From Megascapheus bottae (Eukaryota; Chordata; Mammalia; Rodentia; Geomyidae), in the NCBI GenBank assembly GCA_024803745.1, contig JANJXV010000189.1, positions 820,861-884,860 on the forward strand: DNA of 64,000 bases, given 5' to 3'. Below, one piece after another: positions 43,736 to 55,946 of the stretch (positions within the stretch are counted from its first letter, which is position 1; each line of letters begins with the position of its first letter). The notes beneath the pieces were generated by a model. The model made no database searches. It was given only the letters and a program-made list of their open reading frames with translations, and was not told the origin of the DNA. The translations under genes were made by a program, and so were the position numbers.

Positions 43736-44503
43736 CCACCAACAAAGATTATCAAGGCATAGCTCTTAATCATGGTGAATTAAGCCAAGTTTTAGACAAA
43801 ACCTTGCCACCCAAAGTGAATCAGGTCAGGACAAGACACACATCCTATCTTTCTCCCAAACTAGCTATGTTCTGTGCTTGATTAGGATCCTATATCCCAG
43901 GAAAAGGAACAGTTAAAGGATTTAGCGTCTATACCCAAAATTCTCAATAAATCATTAGCTAGCTGACTGTCACCTTAGCTGCTGCTTTCTGCTATGCCTT
44001 CTGGGAATTCAGTGAAACACAAATGTGATCCTAGGCTGAACGACAGAGCCAACAGGATCACTAGACATGAACAGCAGAATTGCCTTCCTTGTAGACCTCA
44101 GTCCAGTGGCTGAGACACCCTCAGTGAAAATTCCCAGCAGGGTCAATGGCAGATATACAACATAGGCTATGCTAGAGAAGCTTTACTGGGAAGCCTGCAA
44201 GGTGTACAGATGTTCCAACAAAGCATGTTCTTCAGGTTGAAGAACAGCCTAGAAAGCTATCACCCCATGTACCCACATCCTTGGGAACACCAAAGGCTTT
44301 CTGAAGAGACTGTAGTGATTAAATGGGCACATTCAGATGAGGGCTTCTGGCTGAGAGTCTTCAGTGGCATTACGTCCACACACTGCCCATCCATCCCCCA
44401 CACGAAGGCACTGAAGGAAGCCACTGCATGCAATGAGTGTGAAGACTGTATTAAGCAATACACATTTGAGGAGGGAGACGGCATCAGTGCCCAGCCAATG
44501 TAC

Positions 44504-47500
44504 TCACACACAGAATACACGCTTGCTGTGCACAGGCCGGAATTTCTCGTGAGAAAAATGGACCTCACAAGGAACCAAGTGAGCAGCATGGCATGCATGG
44601 CTGACCATCAAATGGCTAAGATGACAGTGTCGTGGGCAGTGGATACGCTGGCCTGAGACATTCATCCCTTTTGGTCTGTGCTGGCAGGCATGATTGACTA
44701 GAGACACTGGCTTTCGGGGAGGCAAGTCTGTCCCAGGGTGGTGATAGTGTGAGACCCTGCTCTCATGGACAGGGTGCCTGGGGCCAATGGGGCTGGTTTG
44801 GGGAAAAGACGCCCTGGTGTTCTTTACTTGGCTTTGTTGTGGGTAAGGAGGAGCCAAGTAGTGGTGGGAATATCCAGCTGTGGGGGCCGGAACTTCATGT
44901 AAAGTTTTCTTAGATGCAGAAGGCTCCTGTGGAAGGCCCAGTTTTTCCTCTAGGATCCTTCCTACAGTGCTTATAAGCATCTGTGCTTCAGGCACTCCAC
45001 TCTGCCTGAGCGTTCTGCTTGTGGATAAGTCTTGCTTCTTAGTATTGGCCGACTGGATCTTGGGGTTTTGCTGGCAGTCTGCCTGACTTTTAGCTTTAGA
45101 GGAAAATAATGCCATAAAAAAATTCTTGATCCGATTTCCAAAATGAATCTCTGGAGGATGCTGTTCTTTCTCTGACACAGATAGGGAAGAGTTCTTCCTT
45201 GCACTTCTTGCTTTCCTGACCTGGGCAGGAGAGTTCAAATTCTGACCTTGCAAGGGCCTTGTTCCTGCAGGCTTTGCCTTCTGTATTCTGGGCCTCTCAC
45301 AGCTCTTTGTTTCTTGGGGGCCATGAAACACCTTGCTGTACCACGGGCCTGGGGTGATGGAGGTCTTAGGTGTTCTTGCTTTGGGCTGGGCCCTCCCATT
45401 CGTAATGGAGAGCTTGACTCATAGTGGACATGCTGCTTCCAGAAAAGTTCTGTGAGCTACTCAGCGAACTCTGTGAAGCCAGCACGTTGGTGTCAGCGTC
45501 GCAGTCCTGCAGGTTATCATCAAAAGGTGGACTTTCACTTGTACTGCTAGATTCTGCCTGGTCTTTCAGGCATGAACCTGGTGAATGCCTAGCTATTGAA
45601 CTTCTGGAGGGTAATGGCGTTCGAGTGGTCCTCAGAAATTCTAAAAGGTTCAGATTTTGTAAGTCTTTGTTGACTGACCAGTTAGTGGGCTGTCTCTCTT
45701 CCACCTCAGCCATTTCAACGGGATCTTCAGTCATGTCAGATGCAAAGATCTCTCGTATGGACACACCATGGCAGAGGCTTTCTTTCTCCTGTGTCTCACA
45801 TATGTCCATTATTGGGCTGGTATTTGTCTCTGGACTGCTTCCCTCTGATCCTGGCACAATGTCCTGGTGCCAGGTACTTCCTAAAAGGCTACACATTTTG
45901 GAATTGGAGAGCAGTCCCTCTTTTTCTCCAGGTGGAGAGACCACTGAGGGATCACAGTGGTGACTACCCAGTGTTCTGCTCAGGGTTTCACGTGGTGGTG
46001 CTTGAGGAGGCTGTGTGGTATGACCTGATTTTTCTCTCCCTGGCATTTTTGGCAATTTGTCCAGAGCTTCTCCCTGGAATGCATCCCCCTTAGAGGTGAG
46101 ATTGGCCCTGATGTCACAACAGGCCAGGTGTGGAGAAGCTTCCTGGGAAATGGGCACAGGGAGAGCCTTTTTTAAAGTAAGGTGATTTATGGGCTTGAGA
46201 ATCTTTAGGGACAAGCCCCACTTATGCTTCACCCAATGCTTCTTGATATGCGCCTCCAGCAGCTGTTGGGTGGCAGCATCCAAGAGGAAAGCCTTCTGGG
46301 AGGAGCTTGTGCAGCTTTCCCTAGTATCCAAGGGTGCTTCTGTACCAGTAATGCTGGAGCTGGAGTTTTCAAGGGGGGCCAAGGCATGGTCTGTTGAGCC
46401 CCTGGAATGACTAACATGCAAAAGGACCTTGTCCCTGTTGATCTGATCCCATTTTTTGATTAAATGGGCTCTTCGGAGACATCGTCAGTTTGCAGAGGAT
46501 GTGCTTATACACGAAGAGATTTGCTATGTATGTACTTGAATTTTTCCTGAGGAAAACATATCTCATGAGGAATTATGTGAGAAGCATGGTATGCGTGAGC
46601 AGGGGATATACTAGCTTTAAGATATTTATCCCCCTTTGCCTATGCTGACAGGCATGATTGACTGGAGACACAGGCTTTCTGAGAGGCAAGTTTGTCCCAG
46701 GGTTGTCACAGTCTGTGACTCTCCTGGCTACTGACAGAATGGCTGTGGCCAGTGGGGCTGGTTTGGGGAAAAGAGACCCTGTGGTAGTTCACTTGGCTTT
46801 TTTCTAAGTAGGAAGAAGCCATGTGGTAGTGAGAGTGGTTAGTCAATGGCAGTGGAAATGTCTTAACAGGAGTCTGAAATTCTTGTTTGTGCAAAGTTTT
46901 CTAGGAGGCAGAAGACTCATGTTGCAATCCCATTTTCTTCTCTAGGATTCACCCAACAGTGCTCATGAGTGTTTGGGCTTCAGGAACTCCACTGCCCTTG
47001 AACATTCTATTTGTGGTTAAGTCTTGCTTCTGGGTCCTGGCTGACTGAATCTGTGAATTTGCAGTGAGTTATTCTGAATTTTGTAGTGAGTTTTGTCTTT
47101 AGTAGGAAAAAATGGTATAAAAATTCTTTATCTGGTTTCTGAAATGACTCTTTGGAGAATGCTATCCTTTGTCTGATATAGACAGGGAAGAGTTCTTCTT
47201 CATAGTTCTTGTTTTCCTGACCTGGGCAGAAGGGGCTCAGCTCCTGGCCTTATAAGGACCTCATTCCTGCAGGTTTTCCTTCTGCATCCTAGTTTTGGGC
47301 CTTTCACAGCTCTCTTTTTCATCAGGCCTATGAAAGTTTTTGCTATGCCATGTACCCTGGAGGTTGGATGTCTTGACCTCTTGCTGCTTCTTCATGTGTC
47401 CTATTCTTGGTATTGCAGAGCTTATCTCATAAGAAGTGGATGGGAGGTAGCATGTTTGTGGCAAACAGCACCTCAGGGCACAAGCTTGCAGGAATGTATC

Positions 47501-50003
47501 AGCATCTGAGTTCTGTAGGATAACTTCAATAGGAGGACTTTTGCTTGTATTGCACTGCTCTTCCTGGATGCCTGGAAATAGAAATTCTAGAGGGTAATTG
47601 TGTTTGAATGGTCCCCTGAAGTTCTAAATTTCTGAGGTTCAAATTATTGGAGTCCTTATTGACTGTCAAGTTAGTGGGCTGTTGCTCTTCATCGTCTGCC
47701 ATTTCACTGAGATCTTCAGTCTTTTCAGTTGTGGATTCAACAAAGACTTCTAATATGGATACACTGGCAGAGGCTTCCTTTGTCTTCTGTCTCACACATG
47801 CCCATTACTGGGCTTGTAGTTGGCTCTGGACTGCTTCCCTGTGGTTCTGGCACAATGTCATGGTGCCAGGTTCTTCCTACTAGGCTGTGAGATCTAGACT
47901 TAGAAAGCAGTCTACCTTCCCCTCCAGTTAGAGAAGTTGGAGAGACCTCTTTGGGAACCACACTAGTGACTATAGAGTATTCCTCTGAGTTTCATAAGGT
48001 GAAGGTGGTTGAGAAGCCTGTATGGTATGACCTTCAGTGCTTTTTTTCTTTCTCTACCATTTTTGGTACTTTGTGAAGAGCTTCTCCCTACAATGCGCCC
48101 CCCCCCCTTCACTGTCAGGACAGGACAGGTATGGAGAAGCTTCCTCGGAAACTGGCACAGGGGAAGCCTTTTTCAAAGTAAGGTGATTTATGGGCTTGAG
48201 AATCTTTAGGGACAAGCCCCACTTGTGCTTCACCCAAAGCTTCTTGATATGCGCCTCCAGCAGCTGTTGGCTGGCAGCATCCAAGTGGGAAGCCTCCTGG
48301 GAGGAGCTCTTGCAGCTTTCCCTAGTCTCAGTTGATCTGCTCCCATTTTGAGATGAGATGGCTTTTAGGGTTTCTTCTAGGCATTTCTTTTTAAATGAGT
48401 CAAATAAGTGTATTTTGAACCACTACTTGATAGTTTCATCAGATCACTTTCTAATTCTCTCTCGGTTTTGGCATCTAGAAAATCTGAGAAGCTTTCTGTG
48501 TCCCTATCCAGTTCTTTCACTACCCTGCTCATATAATGTTCTAGGTCCCTTTTGGAGTTCTTCCATTTCTGAAATACTTTTGAGCACTCCGTGGTTGCCT
48601 TTAGTATATTATGGCAGATATCACCTACAAATATGGAGTTCTGTAAACACCCATGCTGTCCTCTGCCTGGTCTTTTCCTGAGAAATTCTCTTCAGCAGAG
48701 AGCTGAATCTTGAATTTTGTTCTATAGAGGTGTTGTGGGAGCCCTCTTGGAGAAGATTATGTTCTAGCTTTTCCCTCAACTCCAAGCCGACTGAATCACT
48801 TGGAAGGCTGAGAAAGCTTCTCTTTTGCAAGGGGACTTGATAATGAGTAAAATCTTTTTGAAACTGTTTAAGCACAGCGCGTAAAATCCTATGACTCTCT
48901 TGAGTGCTTCTTTACAAGGTGATTTTCTAACTGCTCAACAGCAAGTAGAATAGGACTCGCTGTGCAGAAAGGGAAGGCCCCCAGAACAGCTGGCTGCATT
49001 TCTGTAAGACCATGGGGAGAATCAGCTCCGGAGACTCAGGGAGCTGCTGGGATTCTCCCTTGGTGTTCCAGAAGGCCTGTGGGATGGCCGCGTCCTGGGC
49101 CCTGCCCAGTGACTTCATCATGTTCCCCAGAGAATCCAGAGGGTGTTCTTTCTCCTCCCCAGCATTCTCCTTAGCCCTCTTACTAATCACTACCTCCAGC
49201 AGCTCCAGGATGTCAGAGTTGAGGGCTGGGCTAGGAGAAGGCACCTGAGAGCTGTTGGTTGGAGAGCCGTTCTCTGGGGTGCTTTCTAGTGGAACTTCCC
49301 TGAAGTTAGATGGAAGACCAGAGTTTGAGTCATGGCTGGGTGGAGTGCAGGCCACAGGTGGAGGAGAAAGAGAACGGGGAGGAGAAAGAGAACGGGGAGA
49401 AGGATGTTGTAGAGGAATCAACAGCTCTGGAGGCTGAGGCGCAGTGTGGTGTGACTGTGTCTCAGCAGGAACTGAGGAACATGTCTGGACTGGTGACAAG
49501 GTAGAGGCCAGAGGCTGCAAGCCCTCGTGTGAAGGAGCTGGGGAAGCCTTTGGGGACGCAGTGCTGGAGAAAGCGTCCTCTTCACAGTGTCCAGCTGCCG
49601 GGTGGGCTGCAGCAGACGCTGATTTGACAACTTCACCTAGGGTGTCTCCTTTTAATAAGTGCCTGGAGCTGCTGTTGTCACTGAGCTTCCCTAGGTGGCT
49701 GCAGGAGACAGAGAAACTTTCTTCAGCATCTGATAGGCCCAGGAGGATGGGCAATTGTGACCACCTGCTGTCTACCTACTGAAGCACACCCTGCCATCTT
49801 TTACACAGCCCCTAGACTTCTCTGTATCCCACATCTTCCTATCAGTGCCATCCTGTGCCAACCCGAAGTCTTCCTCAACCCCGAGATAACCCCATTCTCT
49901 AGAGAAGAAATGCAGGCTCAGTCACAAGAGGAAAATCCTTACCTGGTAAGAAGGGAAACTAGATCGTGAATGTCCTCAAGCTCTTCCTGAGTGTCTCTGC
50001 AAG
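44504..50003 (-). pseudogene. SPATA31: SPATA31-family mosaic pseudogene (copy A)
   Basis: Built, in gene order, from (1) a copy of exon 3 (49,943-50,003) and the first part of the long exon (49,698-48,952), almost identical to the intact gene; (2) a much more diverged SPATA31 stretch (48,951-46,476) that runs to that copy's own C-terminal end; (3) a second near-identical block re-entering the long exon in its middle (46,475-44,504). Damage: an extra C in a C-run near 48,979, many stops in module 2, and in module 3 a 36-bp in-frame deletion and a 4-bp loss plus 2-bp gain near 45,370-45,420 that shift the frame. Counterparts of exons 1 and 2 are absent. Not expected to make a functional protein. 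Confidence 0.8.
46476..48951 (-). pseudogene. SPATA31: Old SPATA31-family fragment inside copy A
   Basis: Diverged from the rest of copy A. Recognisable pieces in gene order: VEQLENHL-like (about 48,930), LELREKLEHNLLQEGS, the conserved SQQLLEAHIKKLWVKHKWGL at 48,190-48,280, SILEVFVESTTEKTEDLSEM, and near 46,640-46,850 the C-terminal SQVNYHRVSFPQTSPTGHS region. Frames are interrupted throughout. Confidence 0.75.
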
Positions 50004-50339
50004 CTAGAAACACACACTGTGGTTATGGCAGACATGGGAGAACCCCTAGATTTTACAGGAGGGGGAATGAGACATTCCTTTGTTAGAGACCATGGAAGAT
50101 CCACTGGATCTCAAATTTTTATTCATGGCCACAAGGCAGGTTCCAGTGCTAAGAGAGCTTAGAGAGGGGTAGTGCTTATTTACAAGGTGCTTTCATCTCT
50201 GCCAACCTCCGTGGCCACAAAAGCTCTCTTGGATGGTAAGGAAAAGAATCTCATGTGTATTATAATTCTTAGGGATGTGAGTTTGTCCACACTGGGGCTT
50301 GCAGCACCAGAAGCTGAGGTTTGGCCTTGAGATCGTGCC

Positions 50340-50990
50340 CTAGGTTCAGTGACCCCCCCCCCTGGGGCGGAAGGGGGGAGGGCCACGTGCCGCCGCCCCC
50401 CCCCTCGCCCCGCGGACCACCTGCCTGCTTCCCGCTCCCTGCTCGGCCACGTGCTGGAGGCCGCCAGCGGCAGACCTGCAGTGGCTACCGCTCCACACGG
50501 CCGGCCATGCTTCTGTCCACCCGCACTAGCTGCCCGCTGGCCGCCATGCTGGAACCCCTCACCCAGCTCTTGAACATGCGGGCTTCCTCCGGCCCCGCCC
50601 CGGAGCCCGGTGCCTGGCAGCCTCCAGATGCCACTGTCCCCCCCCCCCCCACAGGCCGCCGCCTGTCCATTTCAGGGGCCCCCGGAGGCCAACCGCCACC
50701 CAACGGTTTCCACGGGTGGACTCCGGCTCCTCGGCCTCCGCCTCGGTCCACCGGGCCGCTCTGACCGCAGCCACCCCCCTCATCCTCCCCCCTTCCCCTC
50801 CCCCCCCGGCCCCCGGCTGCTTGCACCAACTGACAGCGGCGGCCTCCACGTGCACCAGGCCGCCACCTGCCCGCCCCGCGGCCATGGCTGCTTGGCCTGC
50901 TTCGGCTGGGGTTGGGGGGGGGGGGCTGCCGCCCTGTGGGCCCTCTCCACCCACTTCCGGCCTATGCTCCGCCCCCCATCCCACACACTA
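50340..50990. other. GC-rich CpG-dense block next to the duplication edge
   Basis: About 650 bp with very high G+C, many CpGs and C-runs, in otherwise average-GC DNA. It begins within 50 bp of where copy A stops matching copy B. All frames on both strands are Pro/Gly/Ala/Arg-rich, which GC bias alone can cause. Candidates are a retrocopy of a GC-rich mRNA end or a CpG island captured at the breakpoint. Between 50,990 and 51,130 the frame reads REIDSCALGEIGYINVHPEL, of unknown meaning. Confidence 0.5.
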
Positions 50991-51334
50991 TCGCGAGATT
51001 GACAGTTGTGCTCTAGGGGAGATTGGATACATCAATGTCCACCCTGAGCTCCCCTGCAGGCCGTGTCCACCCAGGATCAGACAACACAGCGCTTGTACCT
51101 GCCTCGATCACATGGAGGGATGTGTGGAGAATACCGAGTAAACCACAGATTACCAATCCTTTCTTGATATTAGAAGATTTCTGAAACAAAATGTCACTAC
51201 AGGTATCTTTCTGAGTCAAACACTAAATCTTATCCTATGGATCCCTGTGGTCTGTTAAGTTTCTGATAAAACATGAATAAGCCACATGAATCTATTTTTC
51301 AATAATACAATCAGATGCTATTTGTTTTTGGGGG

Positions 51335-51568
51335 GGTGCTTTTTGTTTTTTTTTTTTTTTTTTTTGTTTTTTTTTTTTTTTTTGCCAGTCCTAGGCTTGA
51401 GCTCAGAGCCTGAGCACTGTCCCTGGATTTTCTCAAGGCTAGAGCTCTACCACTTCAGCCACAGCACCACTTCTGGCTTTTTGCTATGTATGTGGTATCG
51501 AGGAATTGAACCCGGGTCTTCGTCCATGCTAGGCAAGCACTCTACGACTAGGCCAAACTCCCAGCCCC
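51335..51568 (-). repeat. IDL-Geo SINE with long T-run
   Basis: The inverted A-tail is about 45 bp of nearly pure T (51,339-51,383), suggesting a recent insertion, followed by a complete inverted dimer. Confidence 0.9.
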
Positions 51569-51569
51569 T

Positions 51570-52395
51570 CAGGTGCTATTTGGCTGTATGTGGTTGCATA
51601 TCTTTTCTCCCTGCAGAACACTTGCCATTGCTTCCATGTAACAGTACATTTGAATCAGCCAAAGCTACATTTTGGTGGCTTCAATATATTTCTCCAAACT
51701 GCCTGAAGATTTAGCTTTGGGGATTATTTTGTGGGAAGACTAATATTTAGGGCCACGGAAGTTTGGGCCTTGGCTGCCAGGGGAGACTATTAAGAAAGGT
51801 ATTAGGGGAAAATGGAATGGGCTTCTCACTTAAACTGCTCATGAAGTTCGTCCATGCTTGACTTCAACCAATGATATGCCTTTAGGGAAGTCAGTTCAAT
51901 CCCTGGGACCCCTGTATACCCAAGAGGAATAGTACAGGCTGCTCTGCTAAGCAAATCCATGTTCCCAAAGGTCCTCTTCCAAACAAAATAGCAGCTGTGC
52001 CTGTGGAGAACTCTCCATTCTGAAATGCCTATGATGCTCCTCAGGAGCTTGGAATTTTAATTTTATCCTTCCAAGTCTAGGAACGCCTACACCGTTTGCA
52101 TGGTCTCAGAGAAAAGCTTGCAAATGCACAAAACATGTAGAGAGGGCTGCAAAGAAAACCAATGATACTGAAGTGAAGTGATTGAGTCGAAATTGCTATG
52201 TGATAGGTACCCATACTTATTAACCTGCACATTTAAAAAAAAATCAGATGGTTAGTGTGTCATGTTGAAGAGAAGAGCAAACAGTATCAGCCAGAGTGGA
52301 GACTGTAGTTACCTTGGTAACAGACACAAGTGGTGCTGACAACACCCAGGACTGGAGAAGATGCTGAGCCAGAGGCCGTAGTTAATGAAACTGGG
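51570..52395. other. Unassigned DNA
   Basis: No gene or clear repeat recognised. Confidence 0.35.
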
Positions 52396-52399
52396 GACA

Positions 52400-52612
52400 A
52401 CTCCCTAATATGCCAATACTGAGGCTTGAACTCTAGGCCTGAATGCTATACCTGTCATACTCAATCACTTGAGGCACAGCTCCGCTTCTGCTTTCTTTTT
52501 CCCTTGGTAGTGATGATTACTTGGAGTCTCAGAGACACTTTTCTGCTTAGGCTGGCTTTGAACTATGATTGTCAGATATCAGCCTCCTGAATAGCTATCA
52601 TAGGCATGCACC
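52400..52612 (-). repeat. B1/7SL-like + Geo SINE
   Basis: Diverged inverted dimer; inverted 7SL core near 52,575-52,610. Confidence 0.7.
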
Positions 52613-52619
52613 AACAATT

Positions 52620-52860
52620 GCTTTCTTAGATGCTTTTGATGTTTTGTAGCCATTTTATGTTCTATATGATAATATCTTTAAATATACTCAACTTTTACTT
52701 TAAATTTTTATTAGCATCAGTTAGTTTTCTTGATAACCATTCTTGGTGTAGTTTTGATTTGTACTTCCTTTATGGCTAAGAATGTTGAACAACTACTCAT
52801 ATATTTGCCACTTTACTATGTTTGAAAACAGATGATGAAAGTGTTATGTTTTGTTGGTCA
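52620..52860 (-). mobile_element. Old L1 ORF2-tail fragment
   Basis: Plus strand shows the inverted L1 string for the late ORF2 region (ttgatttgtacttcctttat, then aagaatgttgaacaactact), heavily diverged. Confidence 0.45.
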
Positions 52861-52902
52861 TTGAGAATGAAATGTAATGTGCTAAAAAAAAAATACTGTA
52901 TA

Positions 52903-53110
52903 GGGCTGGGAGTTTGGCCTAGTGGTAGAGTGCTTGCCTAGCATGCATGAAGACCTGGGTTCAATTCCTCGGTACCACATGCATAGAATTTTAATAAGCT
53001 AGAAGTGGTGCTGTGGTGCTGCGGCACAAGTGGTAGAGCTCTAGCCTTGAGAAAAGTCCAAAGATGGGACTCAGGCCCTGAGTTCAAGCCCCACAACTGG
53101 CAAAAAAAAA
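52903..53110 (+). repeat. IDL-Geo SINE
   Basis: Complete forward dimer. A short duplicated word (ggtgctgtggtgctgcgg) lies inside the Geo half. Confidence 0.9.
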
Positions 53111-53129
53111 TGTACAGACCTGGAGATCT

Positions 53130-54235
53130 TTTTTTTTTATAATTTTCTATTGTGATTAATAGAAGGGTTACATTATATTCACCAGATAGAAGGTGCATAA
53201 CTTCACAAACATTGATACCCTTTCTCATGTCATGGTCCCCATTTCCCTCCCCAGCTTATCTTGATTTCCCCCTTCCTTATCCAATTTCAAATTACCAATT
53301 AAGCACATATAACATATATCAGATAACAAGGTGAAATACTGTAACAATATGAGATAACCAAGGGACAGCAAAAGAGATGAGAGATAACATAGTACATTAA
53401 GGAAAACAGTCAATCATTATATGGCTTTTGTTTCCTTATCCTGGAGGTCCTTACATTTAGTGTCATACTATTTGGCCTTATGTCTCTAGATTTTGTTCTA
53501 TGGTAAATGTCTGCTAGGAGAGCCCAAGGTTTCTACTGATTATGACAAATGAGGGAGACTATTGGGCCTATGTTCCTTTGAGTCTGGCTTACTTTACTTA
53601 ATATGATTTTTTTCTGTCTTTCCATGTTCTTACTAATAGGGCGATGCTGCATAGAATTCCATTGTGTATAAATACCACATCTTGTTGATCCACTCATAAA
53701 CTGCAGGACATCTGGGTTGGTTCCATATCTTTGCTATGGTAAATAGTGCTGCAATGAACATCATTGTGCTAGTGGATTTAGTATGCCCTTGTTTCTGGAC
53801 GATTGGGTAAATGCCAAGTAATGGAATTGCTGGGTCATAGGGGAGCTCTATGTTTAGTCTTTTGAGGAACTGCCATACTGCTTTCCATAGTGGAATGAGT
53901 TTGCACTCCCACCAGCAGCGTAGTAGTGATCCTCCTGGCCACATCCCCTCTAGCATCTGTTATTAGTTTTCTTGATCCTGGCCATTCTAACTGGAGTGAG
54001 TTGGAATCTTAGAGTTGTTTTGATTTGCATTTCTTTTATGACCAGAGATGTCGAGCATTTCTTCATGAATCTATAGACCATTTTTATTTCTTCAGAGAAG
54101 ACTCTATGTCTTAGGCCCATCTTTTAATGGGATGGTTGTTACTTTGGAGATTAGTTTTGGAGTGATTCAATTTTTTGAGCTGTTGATATATTTTAGAGAT
54201 GAGGCCTTTGTCCATTGAGTGATAATTTACATATC
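53130..54235 (-). mobile_element. 5'-truncated L1 (ORF2 3' part and 3' UTR)
   Basis: Minus frame 53,633-53,956 carries LLRCWWECKLIPLW, then LNIELPYDPAIPLLGIYP and FIAALFTIAKIWNQP of L1 ORF2. ORF2-like sequence continues to about 54,235 in broken frames. Close relative of the element at 3,650-4,505. Confidence 0.85.
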
Positions 54236-54469
54236 TATTAGTTTAAAACAATTATATTTGATTCAAATCGTATCACAATAAATGTTTTCATATAGTATTT
54301 CTTAATCATAATAGTATTCCTATCTTTTCTTCAGAACCCAATGCAGTTGCTCTATGAAGCAGACTCAAATCACAGTAAAGACACACACAAATTTCCCTAA
54401 AGTTATGTTCTTCATGTGCCTCAAAAACATATTTGAACTGAAAGGGGCAAGTGATTATTTCTGTAATTT

Positions 54470-54650
54470 CATTTTATTATTTATAAATGTGATGTACAGC
54501 GGGTCTAAAGTTACGTAAGTCAGGTAAAGAATGCATATATTTTTAGAAATTTGTCATCACTGGCCTCACTCTATCCCAGATTTTCCTTCTCATTGTCACT
54601 CATCTTAAGTTCTACAGTTTAACATAGAGTGACATTCTATTTTAAAGCCA
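54470..54650 (-). mobile_element. L1 3'-UTR fragment
   Basis: Inverted tail region (gatgtacagcgggtctaaag, then a C/T-rich part), like those at 11,480 and 31,035. Confidence 0.5.
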
Positions 54651-54654
54651 GCAT

Positions 54655-55085
54655 TTTTCCAACTATGTAACCAAAGGGTCCTGCAGATATATTATGGACA
54701 AAGGTTAATAGGACAAAGGTAACAAGAATGTGCCATGTTTTGAAACATAGAACTCTTTACTAATGATATCATTCATTGAATGCCAAAACTTGTCTAAAAT
54801 GATAGCTGCTCTTAGGAGGCACTACATGACAGAACAAGATTGGACAGATGATGTGTCATCGGATGGAATGGGAAACCATATTCTTTCCCTGGAGTCAAGA
54901 GGTCCACATAAAACCCCACACATATTCTCAGTGTTGTCAATAGCATTCAGGAAGTGAAGATTTGAATTTTTCAAAACCAGCTGGGATTATACAGATATTT
55001 TACGAAACATACTCTGTTTGGGTGTATCAACAAAATGCTATTAGAATTTACGTGAAAATCATGTGTTGTATCTTCACAGTGCCTA
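54655..55085. other. Unassigned DNA
   Basis: No gene or repeat recognised; the plus frame 54,763-54,957 has no domain. Confidence 0.35.
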
Positions 55086-55194
55086 GCCTCTCAGTGTCGT
55101 TTCTGGTATAGACTGCCTGAATCCGTAGAAGAAACACCTCAAACTTGTTTCCTGTAAAGCATTCCAGTTCAAGGTTGATGAAGCTTAAAAGATT

Positions 55195-55400
55195 ATCCAG
55201 GTATGTTGCTAGGCACAATTAGTTCATGCCTGTAATCTTTACTCAGGAGCTGAGATCCAAGGATCACTGTTCAAAGCGACCCTGGGCAGAAGATCCAGAG
55301 AACCATTCTGAAAACTGTGACACTCACCTCCAATTAACCTCCAGAAAACACAGACGCTGTGGTTAAAGTGGTAGAGTGCTAGACTACACTATTCTCTAAC
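55195..55400 (+). repeat. B1/7SL-like + Geo SINE, truncated
   Basis: Forward; shares its position in the duplication with 43,490. Confidence 0.75.
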
Positions 55401-55946
55401 CCTGATTAAGGTCTTGGATCCCAGTAAAGGGAACAGTTAAAGGATGCAGAAGCTAACTCCTAAATCCTCAATAAATCAGTTGTCAACATTCTAGATGACA
55501 CACAGGCCTGCTGCTATGCTTTCTGGGAATTCAATGACAAACTCAAGTGACCCAAGTCAGAGCAATAGGATCACTAGACAAGAAGGGCAGAATTGCTTTC
55601 CTTACAGACCCCTAGCATCCAGGGGTTGCCCAATCTAAAGTCATGCAGAACAGCCTAGTAAGCTATCACCCCATGCATCCAGATCCTAGGGAATACTGCA
55701 GACTTTCTGAAAAGGCTGTAGTGACTGAATGGGCACATTCAAATACGGGCTTTTAGCTGACAGTCATCAGTGGCATTGTATCATGTGTCCACCCCAGCCA
55801 CACCTGCTTAGAGGAAGACCACACACTACCCATCCCTCTCCCAGACGAAGGCACTGAAGGAAGCCACTGCATGCAATGAGCGTGAAGACTGTATTAAACA
55901 CTCCACATTTGAGGAGGGAGACGTCATCAGTACCCAGCCAATGTAC

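Larger units (their letters stand above)
43390..50295. repeat. Left copy (A) of a SPATA31-bearing tandem duplication
   Basis: Same-orientation counterpart of 55,090-60,170. Near-identical blocks: 44,580-46,475 with about 56,030-57,953, and 48,952-50,195 with 58,818-60,065. The outer flanks (43,390-44,560; 50,195-50,295) are clearly more diverged. Homology stops at about 50,295 (gtttgtccacactggggct). Confidence 0.85.

Noticed and set aside
45424..45963. Plus-strand frame of 179 aa, also at 56,869-57,447 (192 aa)
   Set aside because: Antisense shadow of the SPATA31 long exon, present in both copies because the DNA is nearly identical.
50321..51002. Four long Pro/Gly-rich frames over the GC block
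   Set aside because: Open frames on both strands at once are expected from high GC; no domain is recognisable. Kept only as a composition anomaly.
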